From Vicinamibacteraceae bacterium (GTDB taxonomy: Bacteria > Acidobacteriota > Thermoanaerobaculia > Multivoradales > Multivoraceae), in assembly GCA_012270995.1 (NCBI GenBank), contig JAAXHG010000134.1:1-64000 (forward strand): a DNA stretch of 64,000 bases. Reading direction: 5' to 3'. This document shows, piece by piece, positions 1 through 9,400 of this stretch (the first letter of the stretch is position 1; every line of letters begins with the position of its first letter). The position numbers and the translations under genes are program-made. Below the pieces are notes generated by a model. That model ran no database searches and was not told where the DNA came from. It was given only the letters and a program-made list of their open reading frames with translations.

Positions 1-2
1 AG

Positions 3-20
3 CGCAGCGACAACGCTGCG
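3..20. other. Inverted repeat at the window edge
   Basis: A perfect 7-base stem (CGCAGCG / CGCTGCG) closes on a 4-base loop, 35 bases before the first gene. It has no T-tract, so it may be an operator, a factor-assisted terminator of a gene outside the window, or chance in GC-rich DNA. Confidence 0.25.
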
Positions 21-54
21 GACGCTGCTAAGGTACTGCGCTACGTCTCGGCAC

Positions 55-3000
55 ATGGCTGACGAAGCACGGCAACGCGAACTGGGGAACGGCCTCCCCA
101 GCTCTCTGAACGGACTTGAGGAGCTGCAGAAGCCCCTCTACCTGAGCGGAGGCCGGCGCAAGAAGCTCCTGAAGAGCGTCTACGTGCGTCGCCGCGTCGA
201 CGCCCGTCTGCATGGGGCCCCAGACGAAGATCTGCTGCTGGCCTTCTACGGAAACGCGAAGAACCGCCGCGACCTTTGGCGGCACTGGCGGCAGCAGTCG
301 GCCGCAAAGCCCGGTCCCGCCCCGAAGAAGCCGCGTCAGGCCGCCAGCGACACGCCCCCCTCCCTGGAGTACTGCATCCTGGACGGCATGGACCGGGCGC
401 TTCTCCGCTCGGAGAACTCCGACGAGGTCCTTCTAGAGCGCCTGAGAGCCGAGGTGGCGAGGCGCCTCGAGATGTGGTCCGCTTCAGAAGCGGACGAACG
501 CCGACTGACCATTCACCTGACGTTCGCGCTTGCGTCGCTCGCGAACGACCGATCCGTTCTTCAGGACGCCGTTGGCCAAGCCGCCGAACTGGAAGCCGAG
601 TTCGGAGACCTGCTCGCCGCCCGGCCCGTCGACATCGCCGCTTCCGATGGCGAGGCGACACCCGAGCAGGCCGATCCGGAGACCGTCGCGGAGCAGCCGA
701 AGAGTGAGCCGCAACCGGCTCTGCGGCGCCGCATCCGGCGGACGGAGTCGGCCTTCGAGCAGGCCTTCGATTCGTTCGGCGATCTACTCGACTTCGTCGG
801 CGACGTCGAAGCTCTGGAGATCGTCGGGGGACTCGCCGACGATCTCCAGAACCGCTTCGAGAACCTACCCGCCGATCTGGCTTCGAGGCGGAAAGAAGTC
901 GAGGACGAGGTCGCGGTCAGTTCCCTGCTGGCCGCCGCCAACGGCCAGCTCGACGAGATCGCCAAGCACGAGGCCAGCGCGGCGATCCTGGGGGATCTCG
1001 ACGAGCTCCGCGACCGATGGGCCAGCTTGCCGGACCTGACGCCGGCACAAGTTCGATCCGAACTCAACCGGCAGGAGACCCACGTCCCGCCGGCGTTCGA
1101 GGCCCTCAAGGAGAACTACGCGCACCATCGCGAGTTGCAAGAGGAAAGGGAGGAACTCCGCGCCCGTAAGCCCACGAACCGCGCCGAGCAGCGGGACCTG
1201 TCCGCTCGCCGGAAGGAATGCCGCGAACGGACCGACGCGGCGGAGGAGCGGTGCCGAGAGACGGAGGACGATCTGCTCAGGTTGCTGGAGCCGAACATCC
1301 CGAGCAACCAGAGAACCCCCTTTCCCGCAGCCCCAGCTGGCACGGACGCGACCGACCCTTTCTGCTCGCCAGTCGACGAACCGCCCCGCGTCGACACGAG
1401 TGAATCAGCGGAGTCCAAAGGGAGGTCGCAAGCAGACCGAGCGTCGGACGCCGATGTGAGTCGCACGGACGAACCGTCAGAGGCCGACGTCGAACCGACC
1501 CCCTTGGATCCCCCAGAGACCGTTCCGACCGAACCGGCAGCGCCCGCGGACAGTGCCGGGGAAGCACAGCCGCGCACGGATTCGACCCGTAAGGACCCGG
1601 AGTCGAAACCCGACGAGCAGCTCGATCGGCGCACGGCGGCCCCACCTGATCGCGTCGTCGGCGAAACTCCGCCCGACGAGGCAAGGGAGGAGAAGGCACG
1701 TGAAGAGGATGTGCCCCCAAGATGGAACGAGCATGAGCGGAAGATCCGTCAGGCCGTTGCCGCGGCGCTCGCAGCCGAGCCTCCTCGCCTCGCCCATGCC
1801 TATCACCTCTGCCGAGCCGCCGAAGCCGCGGACGTCGACGCCGGACTGCCCCGGGCCGCCCTCCTCGCGGCCGCCCTCTACGCGGCCCATCTGAAGACGG
1901 CGCACGGCGAACTCGAACCCGACCTCCGGGACGCCATTCAGAGCGCCCTGGAAGGCGCGCCGGGAGAAGGAACGCTCTCTCCGGAGACCGAGAACACGGA
2001 GGCGCTGGTCGGCTTCGCCGCAGCCCTTGCGCCGGCGCTCATAGCCCCCTACACCGGCGCCGCCGCCCTGCTCCAGCGCCTGACCCACGAGGGTCTTCCC
2101 GAGCTGTACGACTTCTGTCAAGAGGCGGCGCAGGGAAGCTGGGGACTCCAAAAGGCCCAAGTGGACGCCGGCGCCGCGCTGCGCAGGTCAAAGCGCCACG
2201 CGAAGCGCGAGGGCGCCTTGGACAAGGTGCGGGAAGACCTGCGCGCTTGGCGTAGCGAGGGCGCAAGGAGCCCCTTCCGCTACACGCCCGCCAACCGCGT
2301 CTGGGAAGCTCTGCTCAGCGAGGAAGGCGAACTCGGCCAGCTCATCCAGGCGGTCCTGGCCACGGCCCAGCCCGATGCCGTCCGGAAGCTCCTCGCCGAC
2401 CTCGAGGACCACGACAGTCTGCGCGAGATCGTAGACCGGAAGAGCAAGGGACTTCTCAAAGCTCGCCAAGACATCGACACGAAGACCTTCCGACAGTTCC
2501 AGAACCGCCTGGGTCGTCCCCTAGAGCTGGCCCACGAGTATCTCGAACTCGATCTTGCGAAGAGGCCGAAGGACCATCGGCGCCGCGTGGTCAACGAATT
2601 CGTCTCCCTTCTGCGGAAGAAGCTGCCGGGGCTGTTGGAGATGCTGGATCGAGTCGCCGTGACCGCGGAACAACCGCTCTTCGTGCGAGCGGCTATCGGA
2701 AGTGCGCAACAGGCGGCGAAACGGGTTCAGAACCTCGTTGATCCGCACGACGACGAGGAGTTCCTCGACGAACCTCCGGCCGCGCTGCTGAAAGCGGCGG
2801 GCCTGTTCCGCCTTCCGGACGTCCGTATCACCGGGGATGGCGAGGCTGAAGGCGAACCCGCCGACGTTCTGGAGGTTCTTCTCGCTTCCGGCGACGCTGA
2901 CGGTCTCGAGATCGCCTTCGAGAGGCGCCTCGACTCGGAGGACTTCGAGACTGCGGAGCGGATTCTGAACTGGGCGGAGGACTGGGCAGCCGGAGACGAG

Positions 3001-6000
3001 GAGATAGGCGCCGCCGCGGCGGAGCAGTGGCGTAAACGACTCGACTCCCACAGAGAAGAGCGCCTTGACGAACTCCGTGAGCAGACGGCCGAGCTCCGCT
3101 CCGCCCTCGATCTGGCGTTCCGGCACGGCCAAGTCGAAGTGGATGACCGGACGTCGCTGGATGGAGGTACACCGCTGGACGGACTTGCGTCGCTGGATGG
3201 GCTTCTGAGTTCCGTCGAGGAGGGACTCGAACAGGACGGTATCCGACGCTTGGACCGGCTCAGGGAGAGAGTTCTACGGGCCGGCAACGGTCTGGACGAG
3301 GCCGTCCACAAGAGCCTCAAGGCCCTGCAAGAGAAGGCAGAGAGCGCCTTCCCCGACAAGTCCGACCCCACGTACCGGAGGATCGTGCAGCACATCGACG
3401 ACGGCGACTTGGTAGCCGCGAACGAACTCCTTCACCGTTCCGACGAGGAGGCGAGCTTTCCGACCGGGGCGGAAGAGCCCGAACCCCCGCTTCTGGATGC
3501 GTACCTCGAGCTGAACCGCGGCGACCTCCGCCGGGAAGCGCGGGATTCGAGCCGAATCGTCGACACGGCCAGGAAGGGAAAGCGGAGCGGCGACCTCCGC
3601 TTCGACAAGCTGGACGATGACGACCGCGAGTCCGCCGCTGGCCTGCTCGAGAGCTGGAGGTCGCTGAAGCAGTCCGCGACGCAAAGCCGACAGAAGATTG
3701 CCAAAGCAACGATCGACCTGATGACGCGACTGGGGTTCCTGGACGTCCGGCTCAAGCTTGACGCCCGCAAAGACAAGACAACGACAGCCTTCCGGACCGG
3801 TGAACTGATCACCTCGCCACTGTCGAACCGCGACGAGTGTCCGGCGCCCTACTTCGGTTCCCAGGCGAGAGGCCGCTATCGGCTCCTCCTGTTCTTCGAT
3901 CCGCCGACGGCGCCGCTGGTGCTTCAGCGTCTGCAAGGCGACGCCGGCGGCCGAGCTCCGATCGTCGTCTGTTTGGCCCCGCTCAGCGACGCGGCGCGCG
4001 AGCAGCTTGCCCGGAAGAGCTTCGAGCAGTCGCTGCCGTTCGTCACGCTGGACGAACTCTTGCTGATCTACCTTGCGACGCTGCGGCCTTCCCGTCTCGC
4101 CGCCTTCTTCGCGCTGGCCCTGCCTTTCTCCCACTGCCAGCCGTTCGAGCGCCGGAGCGGCGCCGTTCCGCCCGAGATGTTCTTCGGGCGCGAACGGGAG
4201 GCGCGGGAGGTCATGGACTTCCACGGTTCCTGTTTTCTCTACGGCGGCCGTCAACTGGGCAAGACGGCCCTGCTGCACCGGGTGCGGGACGAATACTCGG
4301 AGCCGGACAAGGGCCGCTTCGCCGCCGTGATCGACCTCAAGGCGTCCGGGATCGGCGAAGCGGACACGGCGGACGTCTGGGGGGCCCTCTGGACGGCGCT
4401 GAGAGACATTCGCGCCATCGACGAAGACGTCGCGCTGCCGACCCTGGCGCCGCGGAGCGTCGAGGAGTTCATCAACGCGCTGCACAAGCGGTTCAACCGG
4501 GACACGGGCCGAACGCTGCTCCTGCTCTTCGACGAGGCCGACAACTTCCTGCGGCGGGACGCGGAGAACAGCAGCCGCGAGACCTTCGCCGAATCCTCGC
4601 GGCTCAAGGGCTTGATGGATCGGGACCGTTCGATCAAGGTCGTCTTCGCCGGCCTCCACAACGTGCTGCGGACGACGACCCAGTCGAACCACCCGCTGGC
4701 GCACTTGGGCGAACCCGTCGGCATCGGCCCCTTCATCGCGCCGAAAGAGCGTCGGCAGGCGGAGCAGCTCCTCCGCCTGCCGCTTCAGGCGTGCGGATAC
4801 CGGTTCGACCCGCCTCGCCTGGCCCTAGGCATTCTGGCGAGGGCAAACTACTACCCGAGTCTGCTGCAGATCTACGGCAACTCGATCGTCAACGCACTGG
4901 CCAGATCGACAACCCCTCGAACGGTTCAGCTTCCAACCATCCAACGCGACATCCTGGACGAGATTCACCGCGGCCGCGAGTTGCAGGAGCAGATCCGTCA
5001 GCGGTTCGAGTGGACGCTGAAGCTCGATTCGCGGTACGAGGCGATCGCCTACGCCGTCGCCTGGACGTGCCGGGCCGACCCGGACGTTCTCGAGACGGGA
5101 GTGAACCAGGAACGCATTCTCGACGACGCACGCCAGTGGTGGCGCGCCGGTTTCGAGAACGTCGACGCCGGAAGATTCCTGGCGCTGCTCGACGAGATGG
5201 CGGAACTGGGCGTGCTGCGGCGAATCCACGAGTCCGGCCGAACGGACCGCTACACACTGCGGAATCCGAACGTGCTGACCCTGCTGGGAAACCAGGACGA
5301 AATCGACCGGAAGCTGGACGCGCTCGAAGGGCGCGTCCCTGAGCCGGAGCTGGAGCCCTACGTAATCCGGCGCCGTCACGGCGTCAAAGGGCCGCTCGGC
5401 CGCCCCTTGACTCTCTGGCAGGAACGCCGGCTCGCCGGCCTGGCCGACCGGAGGAACCGGCGCAACGCGGTCGTGCTCGTGTGCGGGCCGGCCGCCGCGG
5501 GGATCGCGCAAGTGACCGGCTTCCTGACGAAAGGCCAAGGCCTCGTCCATCCCGTACGGCTGGCTTCGTCCCGATCCACCGTGGGCTTCGAACGCGATCT
5601 CAGGCGCCGCATCTTGGCAAGAAAGCACGCAACGACCCTGTTCCTTGCGCCGGCCGGCGGTGCGAACTGGGATGCAGCCTGGATCGAAGCGGCGATGGAA
5701 GCTCTCCGAACGCTCCGCTCGCGCGACCGGCTCGCCCGCGTCGCCTTCACGCTGGGCGTCCGGCGCTTGCTGGAGCATCGCGGCCTGATCGAAGTGTGGG
5801 AAAGGCGGGGCGTCGTCGAGATCGTCCGCCTCCGCCCGTGGTCTATCGACTTCGCCGCCCTTTGTCTCGACGAAGATCCGGATGTGGGCCGGAAGCTCAG
5901 CGCACAACAGGAACGCCGCCTCGCGGAGCTGGCCGGCGGTTGGCCCGTTCTGCTCGAACTCGTCCTCGACTCCCTGCGCGGCGGCGCCGACCCGGTTGAG

Positions 6001-6306
6001 TTGACCGCGGAAGAAGGCTTCGGGGCTCTGCTCAAGGAGAACGCAGTCGGGCTGCGGTCGTCTTTCTGCCTCGATCAGGAGGCCCTGACGAAAACGCTCC
6101 GTCACGTTCGTGACTACGGCGAGGCGGACCGACGCGAGCTCCTGGGACAGGAAGCGAGGGCGATCTCCGACTGCACGCTGAGCGAAGAGGAACTCCAGGC
6201 TGCCTTCTGGACCGCCCACAAGCTCCGCCTGCTTCGGGAAACGGATGCCTGCCTCTGGCGGGTTGACCCGACCGTCGCCAGGGTGATGCGCGCGACGATG
6301 GAGTGA
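55..6306 (+). CDS. Giant STAND-like ATPase, possible defence protein
   Basis: A 2083-residue protein with no signal peptide. Residues 1-420 are charged and helix-rich; residues about 420-560 are an acidic, Pro-rich linker; residues 560-1350 are long helical sequence with an LDG-containing mini-repeat near residue 1035. The ATPase core follows: a FFGRE segment, Walker A GGRQLGKT at residues 1397-1404, and Walker B ending in Asp1493-Glu1494. A winged-helix-like segment follows, then a second ATPase-like module near residue 1800 whose P-loop reads CGPAAAGIA and lacks the catalytic Lys. Large multidomain STAND NTPases usually act as sensors or switches in conflict systems; the trigger here is unknown. 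The downstream gene starts with a GTGA overlap, so the two products are probably made together. I do not recognise the full architecture as a named system. The ATPase is clear; the defence role is inference. Confidence 0.8.
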   Translation: MADEARQRELGNGLPSSLNGLEELQKPLYLSGGRRKKLLKSVYVRRRVDARLHGAPDEDLLLAFYGNAKNRRDLWRHWRQQSAAKPGPAPKKPRQAASDTPPSLEYCILDGMDRALLRSENSDEVLLERLRAEVARRLEMWSASEADERRLTIHLTFALASLANDRSVLQDAVGQAAELEAEFGDLLAARPVDIAASDGEATPEQADPETVAEQPKSEPQPALRRRIRRTESAFEQAFDSFGDLLDFVGDVEALEIVGGLADDLQNRFENLPADLASRRKEVEDEVAVSSLLAAANGQLDEIAKHEASAAILGDLDELRDRWASLPDLTPAQVRSELNRQETHVPPAFEALKENYAHHRELQEEREELRARKPTNRAEQRDLSARRKECRERTDAAEERCRETEDDLLRLLEPNIPSNQRTPFPAAPAGTDATDPFCSPVDEPPRVDTSESAESKGRSQADRASDADVSRTDEPSEADVEPTPLDPPETVPTEPAAPADSAGEAQPRTDSTRKDPESKPDEQLDRRTAAPPDRVVGETPPDEAREEKAREEDVPPRWNEHERKIRQAVAAALAAEPPRLAHAYHLCRAAEAADVDAGLPRAALLAAALYAAHLKTAHGELEPDLRDAIQSALEGAPGEGTLSPETENTEALVGFAAALAPALIAPYTGAAALLQRLTHEGLPELYDFCQEAAQGSWGLQKAQVDAGAALRRSKRHAKREGALDKVREDLRAWRSEGARSPFRYTPANRVWEALLSEEGELGQLIQAVLATAQPDAVRKLLADLEDHDSLREIVDRKSKGLLKARQDIDTKTFRQFQNRLGRPLELAHEYLELDLAKRPKDHRRRVVNEFVSLLRKKLPGLLEMLDRVAVTAEQPLFVRAAIGSAQQAAKRVQNLVDPHDDEEFLDEPPAALLKAAGLFRLPDVRITGDGEAEGEPADVLEVLLASGDADGLEIAFERRLDSEDFETAERILNWAEDWAAGDEEIGAAAAEQWRKRLDSHREERLDELREQTAELRSALDLAFRHGQVEVDDRTSLDGGTPLDGLASLDGLLSSVEEGLEQDGIRRLDRLRERVLRAGNGLDEAVHKSLKALQEKAESAFPDKSDPTYRRIVQHIDDGDLVAANELLHRSDEEASFPTGAEEPEPPLLDAYLELNRGDLRREARDSSRIVDTARKGKRSGDLRFDKLDDDDRESAAGLLESWRSLKQSATQSRQKIAKATIDLMTRLGFLDVRLKLDARKDKTTTAFRTGELITSPLSNRDECPAPYFGSQARGRYRLLLFFDPPTAPLVLQRLQGDAGGRAPIVVCLAPLSDAAREQLARKSFEQSLPFVTLDELLLIYLATLRPSRLAAFFALALPFSHCQPFERRSGAVPPEMFFGREREAREVMDFHGSCFLYGGRQLGKTALLHRVRDEYSEPDKGRFAAVIDLKASGIGEADTADVWGALWTALRDIRAIDEDVALPTLAPRSVEEFINALHKRFNRDTGRTLLLLFDEADNFLRRDAENSSRETFAESSRLKGLMDRDRSIKVVFAGLHNVLRTTTQSNHPLAHLGEPVGIGPFIAPKERRQAEQLLRLPLQACGYRFDPPRLALGILARANYYPSLLQIYGNSIVNALARSTTPRTVQLPTIQRDILDEIHRGRELQEQIRQRFEWTLKLDSRYEAIAYAVAWTCRADPDVLETGVNQERILDDARQWWRAGFENVDAGRFLALLDEMAELGVLRRIHESGRTDRYTLRNPNVLTLLGNQDEIDRKLDALEGRVPEPELEPYVIRRRHGVKGPLGRPLTLWQERRLAGLADRRNRRNAVVLVCGPAAAGIAQVTGFLTKGQGLVHPVRLASSRSTVGFERDLRRRILARKHATTLFLAPAGGANWDAAWIEAAMEALRTLRSRDRLARVAFTLGVRRLLEHRGLIEVWERRGVVEIVRLRPWSIDFAALCLDEDPDVGRKLSAQQERRLAELAGGWPVLLELVLDSLRGGADPVELTAEEGFGALLKENAVGLRSSFCLDQEALTKTLRHVRDYGEADRRELLGQEARAISDCTLSEEELQAAFWTAHKLRLLRETDACLWRVDPTVARVMRATME

Positions 6307-7427
6307 AAGGACGATTGGAGTCACTCTGGCGTCTGCCGGGCCCCTCCCGCTTCGTCGAGACAATCGCCCGCGACCTGGGCGACGGAGCGAGCGTCGTGCT
6401 GCGCTTCGGCCCGAACCTGCCCGCCGCCCTCGATGATCATATGGAGCAGCACTGCCGTCGCCGGGGGTACCGCTGGACAACGGCCGCGGCGTCCGGCGGG
6501 ATCCGGCCGCTCTCCCTGATTCGCACCGCAGCCGGCCTGGATTCGTCGGCCGCCGGCCCAGCCTCCTGGCGACGCCTCGTCCTCCACGAGAGCCTCCAGC
6601 ACCGCGTGTTCTGGATCGATGGCCTGACGCCGGCAGACTGGCCTCGGTGGCGACGCTTTCTCCTCTCCTACGCTCATGCTCGCCGCAACGCGGTCACGGA
6701 CGCCGGCGGTCCCCCGATCTTTGTCGCTCCGCTGTGCGGTCCAGGGTTCCAAGACGACGACCTCGCGGACCCCATGCTCAGCTATCGGGAGTTCCGCGAC
6801 GCGGTCGACCGGGACGATCTCCTGATGCTTGCCCTCCAGAATCCCAACGCATCCGGGCGGAACCGGGCGATCCGTTCCCTGTTCGCCAACACCGTGGCCC
6901 AACTCGCCCAATGGGACCTCGTCCTCGCCCGGCGTTTGCTGGACGGCGGACCGGATGCTGCCTTCGAGCCTCGCCCGATCCTCGAGGACTACGCAAGAGA
7001 GCGCGGCTGGACGGACAACACGCCGGAAGCGTGGGTGGAAGGCACCCTGGACGGTCCGCGAGACCGGCCGATCATCCACTCGGCGCTGCTTCTCGTGCAG
7101 GGGCGCGAGGCCGAACTGAACCGGCGGCTGTGGGCGGCGCAGGCTGCGGTTCTCATGCCGCTCCTGGAGGAGCGGCGAGCGGAACTCGTGCACCGCCACC
7201 GACACCGTTTCCGCCTTCCCTTCGAGACAGAGATCGGGGTCTTCGAGAAGCCGGAAGACCTGGAGATCGGCCTCCTCGTGCACTACTTCTCGATTCACAA
7301 GGCCGAGGGCCGGGGCCTGACGGCAAAGGCAAGGAAACTGAGGAACTTCCGCAACAAACTCGCGCACCTCGAACCGCTGAGTCCCAGGGAAGCGACCCAC
7401 CCGATTCTGCTCAACCCGATCGCATAG
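6303..7427 (+). CDS. HEPN-like partner of the giant ATPase
   Basis: A 374-residue protein that starts at a GTG overlapping the previous stop (GTGA), which argues for translational coupling. The N-terminal part resembles a P-loop domain without a clear Walker A. The C-terminal part is helical and carries RNFRNKLAH, which fits the R-x4-6-H catalytic motif of HEPN ribonucleases; it is followed by a Pro-rich tail. HEPN proteins paired with NTPase sensors are common toxin or effector modules, so an RNA-cleaving effector gated by the ATPase is a reasonable inference. The motif is short and I cannot verify the fold, so a non-enzymatic HEPN-like adaptor is possible. Confidence 0.65.
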   Translation: MKGRLESLWRLPGPSRFVETIARDLGDGASVVLRFGPNLPAALDDHMEQHCRRRGYRWTTAAASGGIRPLSLIRTAAGLDSSAAGPASWRRLVLHESLQHRVFWIDGLTPADWPRWRRFLLSYAHARRNAVTDAGGPPIFVAPLCGPGFQDDDLADPMLSYREFRDAVDRDDLLMLALQNPNASGRNRAIRSLFANTVAQLAQWDLVLARRLLDGGPDAAFEPRPILEDYARERGWTDNTPEAWVEGTLDGPRDRPIIHSALLLVQGREAELNRRLWAAQAAVLMPLLEERRAELVHRHRHRFRLPFETEIGVFEKPEDLEIGLLVHYFSIHKAEGRGLTAKARKLRNFRNKLAHLEPLSPREATHPILLNPIA

Positions 7428-7552
7428 ACGACCTCATCCCGCAAACCCCTGGCCCCGACCATCCGTCGAAGACCATCGGGCCAGGACGCCGACGTCATGA
7501 CCCGCACGAGAAGCAGGCGCTGCGGGGCGCCAAGGCAAACGGAATCCGTCGC

Positions 7553-7816
7553 TCACCCGAGCAGACAAAGCAAGGCCAGAACCGCAGCCAACTGGCCAGC
7601 CAGCAAAGCCGCCGCCACGCCGTACAGCGTCCGCGTCATGCGGGTCTCGACCGACGCCATGTCGGCCCGCAACTCGGCTATGTCCGACTTGGTCGCCACG
7701 CCCTCGGATACCGCGGAGCGGATCGAGTCCGTGATCGCTTCGGCCTGCGCGGCCGCCAGGCCCGCCTTCTCCATGGCGCGCACGGCGGCGTGGGTATCGA
7801 ACGCGGCGCGACTCAT
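7553..7816 (-). CDS. DUF1640-like coiled-coil membrane protein
   Basis: An 87-residue protein. Its N-terminal half is an amphipathic helix rich in Ala and charged residues (AVRAMEKAGLAAAQAEAITD), then a short coiled coil, and a single C-terminal membrane segment. This order matches small DUF1640/CCDC90-type proteins, whose function in bacteria is not established. The start is supported by AGGAGGT eight bases upstream of the ATG. It lies opposite to and downstream of the ATPase/HEPN pair and may not belong to it. Such genes are frequent in accessory regions. Confidence 0.7.
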   Translation of the reverse strand: MSRAAFDTHAAVRAMEKAGLAAAQAEAITDSIRSAVSEGVATKSDIAELRADMASVETRMTRTLYGVAAALLAGQLAAVLALLCLLG

Positions 7817-7908
7817 GGCCCCGACCTCCTATCTGGAGTCCGCTGCTCGCTGCCGTCGCGGCGATTCGTCTGAACCACTTCCGAAGCGGTGGTTCCGAGG
7901 CTTCCAAC

Positions 7909-9150
7909 CTAGCTCTCGCCGACCGTGGCCAGGATGTCGTCGAACGAGCGGCCGGGAACGAGGCCGCGAAGGAAACCGTCGTGCGGCAGGCAGAGGATGC
8001 CGTTCGTGAGCGTGCGACGGCCGCCGTAGAGCAGCACCGGCGTGGCCTCCGGATAGTCCGCCGCGAAGGCGCGGAGACCGCGCAGGTCACGGGGGTGGAC
8101 GACGCGCGACCTCTTGACCTCAAGGGCGTGGAAGCCGCTTTCGCCGTAGAGAACGAAGTCGACCTCGCTGCCGGAGCGGGTTCGCCAGAAACTCAGCGAG
8201 TCCCTCCGCCGGGTGTAGGCGATCCAGGCCCGCAGGTGCTGGGCGACCAGACCTTCAAGCGCCGGGCCGGCCAGTTCCGAGTCCTGGTCGAGCGGACCTC
8301 GCGGACGCAGCGAACGGAACACGCCCGGATCGACGAGGTAGAGCTTGGGGTGGGACGTGAGCTTGCGGCGTGAGCGCCTCCGGAAGACCGGCAGCGTGAA
8401 GCCGATCAGCAGATCCTCGAGCACGGAGAGGTAGGTCGCCGCCACCTTGCGGTCGACCTGACACTCGCGCGCGAGATTCGACACGTTCAGCACGGCGCCG
8501 TGGCTGAAGCTCGCCGCTTCGAGGAATCGCGAGAAGGCGCCGACGTTGCGCACCAAACCCTCCGCCTGGACTTCCTCGCGCACGTAGAGCGCCGCGTAGG
8601 TGCGAAGCGCGGACTCCGGCTCGGGCGCGTCGACGACAAGCGGAATCAAACCGAGCGTCAGAGCCGACTCCAGAACGAAGGCGGACCCCAGTTCGGCCGC
8701 CATGAAGGGGTGCATCGTCGTGAGGAGAGCCCTGCCGGCCAGCAGATCCACGCCGGTTCGCCTGAGCTTCCTCGCGCTCGACCCGGTCAGGACGAAACGG
8801 AGGTTCTTGTCCCGCTCGATCAGCCGATGCACGACCTGGAGAAGACGCGGCGCTCGCTGCACCTCGTCGATAACGACAGGTCTCCCGGACGGCTGCGACG
8901 ACACCGTGCTCTCCAGACGTTCGGGCGCCGCGCCGTAGTAACGCTCCTCTTCCGGGTCGTTCAGATCGATGAACAGACCTTCGGGATAGCGACTCCGCAG
9001 CCAGGTCGACTTGCCGGTCCCGCGCGGACCGAACAGGAAGTAGCTCGACGCCGCAGGAGGCGTGAAGAAGCGATCGAACACGGGTGGGAAGGCTAACGTC
9101 AGGCGGACATTTTGTCCATCCTGATTCCATTTTGCCCGGCATAACGGCAT
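7909..9150 (-). CDS. AAA ATPase with DUF4143 domain
   Basis: A 413-residue protein of the AAA_14/DUF4143 family. Walker A GPRGTGKST lies near residue 42 and Walker B VVIDEVQRAP near residue 94. The C-terminal half has the family's GLVAQHLRAWI...LSFWRT...EVDFVL...EVK pattern, which resembles a PD-(D/E)xK nuclease-like fold. Family members are widespread, often in accessory regions or with toxin-antitoxin genes, and their molecular role is poorly defined. The first 15 residues look unlike the family, but no other in-frame start codon lies close downstream. A small inverted repeat (GGACA-TTT-TGTCC) lies at 9105-9117 inside the first codons and may be an operator. Confidence 0.85.
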   Translation of the reverse strand: MPLCRAKWNQDGQNVRLTLAFPPVFDRFFTPPAASSYFLFGPRGTGKSTWLRSRYPEGLFIDLNDPEEERYYGAAPERLESTVSSQPSGRPVVIDEVQRAPRLLQVVHRLIERDKNLRFVLTGSSARKLRRTGVDLLAGRALLTTMHPFMAAELGSAFVLESALTLGLIPLVVDAPEPESALRTYAALYVREEVQAEGLVRNVGAFSRFLEAASFSHGAVLNVSNLARECQVDRKVAATYLSVLEDLLIGFTLPVFRRRSRRKLTSHPKLYLVDPGVFRSLRPRGPLDQDSELAGPALEGLVAQHLRAWIAYTRRRDSLSFWRTRSGSEVDFVLYGESGFHALEVKRSRVVHPRDLRGLRAFAADYPEATPVLLYGGRRTLTNGILCLPHDGFLRGLVPGRSFDDILATVGES

Positions 9151-9400
9151 CTTCCCCGTCAGAATGGCTGGTGCCCTACACCGGCAAGCACTTGCGGCTG
9201 ACCGACAATCCGTGCGGCCGTAAGCCGCCGGAGCAGACGTCCCGTCTTCTCGTCGGCGCCTGCCCCGAGCGTCCGGGGCGCAGCCGGGACGCCTGCGCGG
9301 CGAGCTCTCTGGCCGGCGCCCGCCCCGGGCGTCCCGGGCCGTACCGGAACGCCGCCGCCTCGGGGGCCTACCGGCGACTGTTCGCGCGGCCGGCAGTCAG
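9151..9400. other. Non-coding spacer with a 60-base-period repeat
   Basis: No convincing gene lies in this 250-base spacer between two leftward genes. Positions 9252-9300 and 9312-9360 are an imperfect direct repeat with a 60-base period; about three quarters of positions match. Its role is unknown. Confidence 0.35.

Noticed and set aside
4825-6480. Long antisense open frame (551 codons) opposite the giant ATPase
   Set aside because: It is a shadow of the coding strand in very GC-rich DNA: composition is Arg/Pro/Gly-rich, with no motif, and it crosses two real genes.
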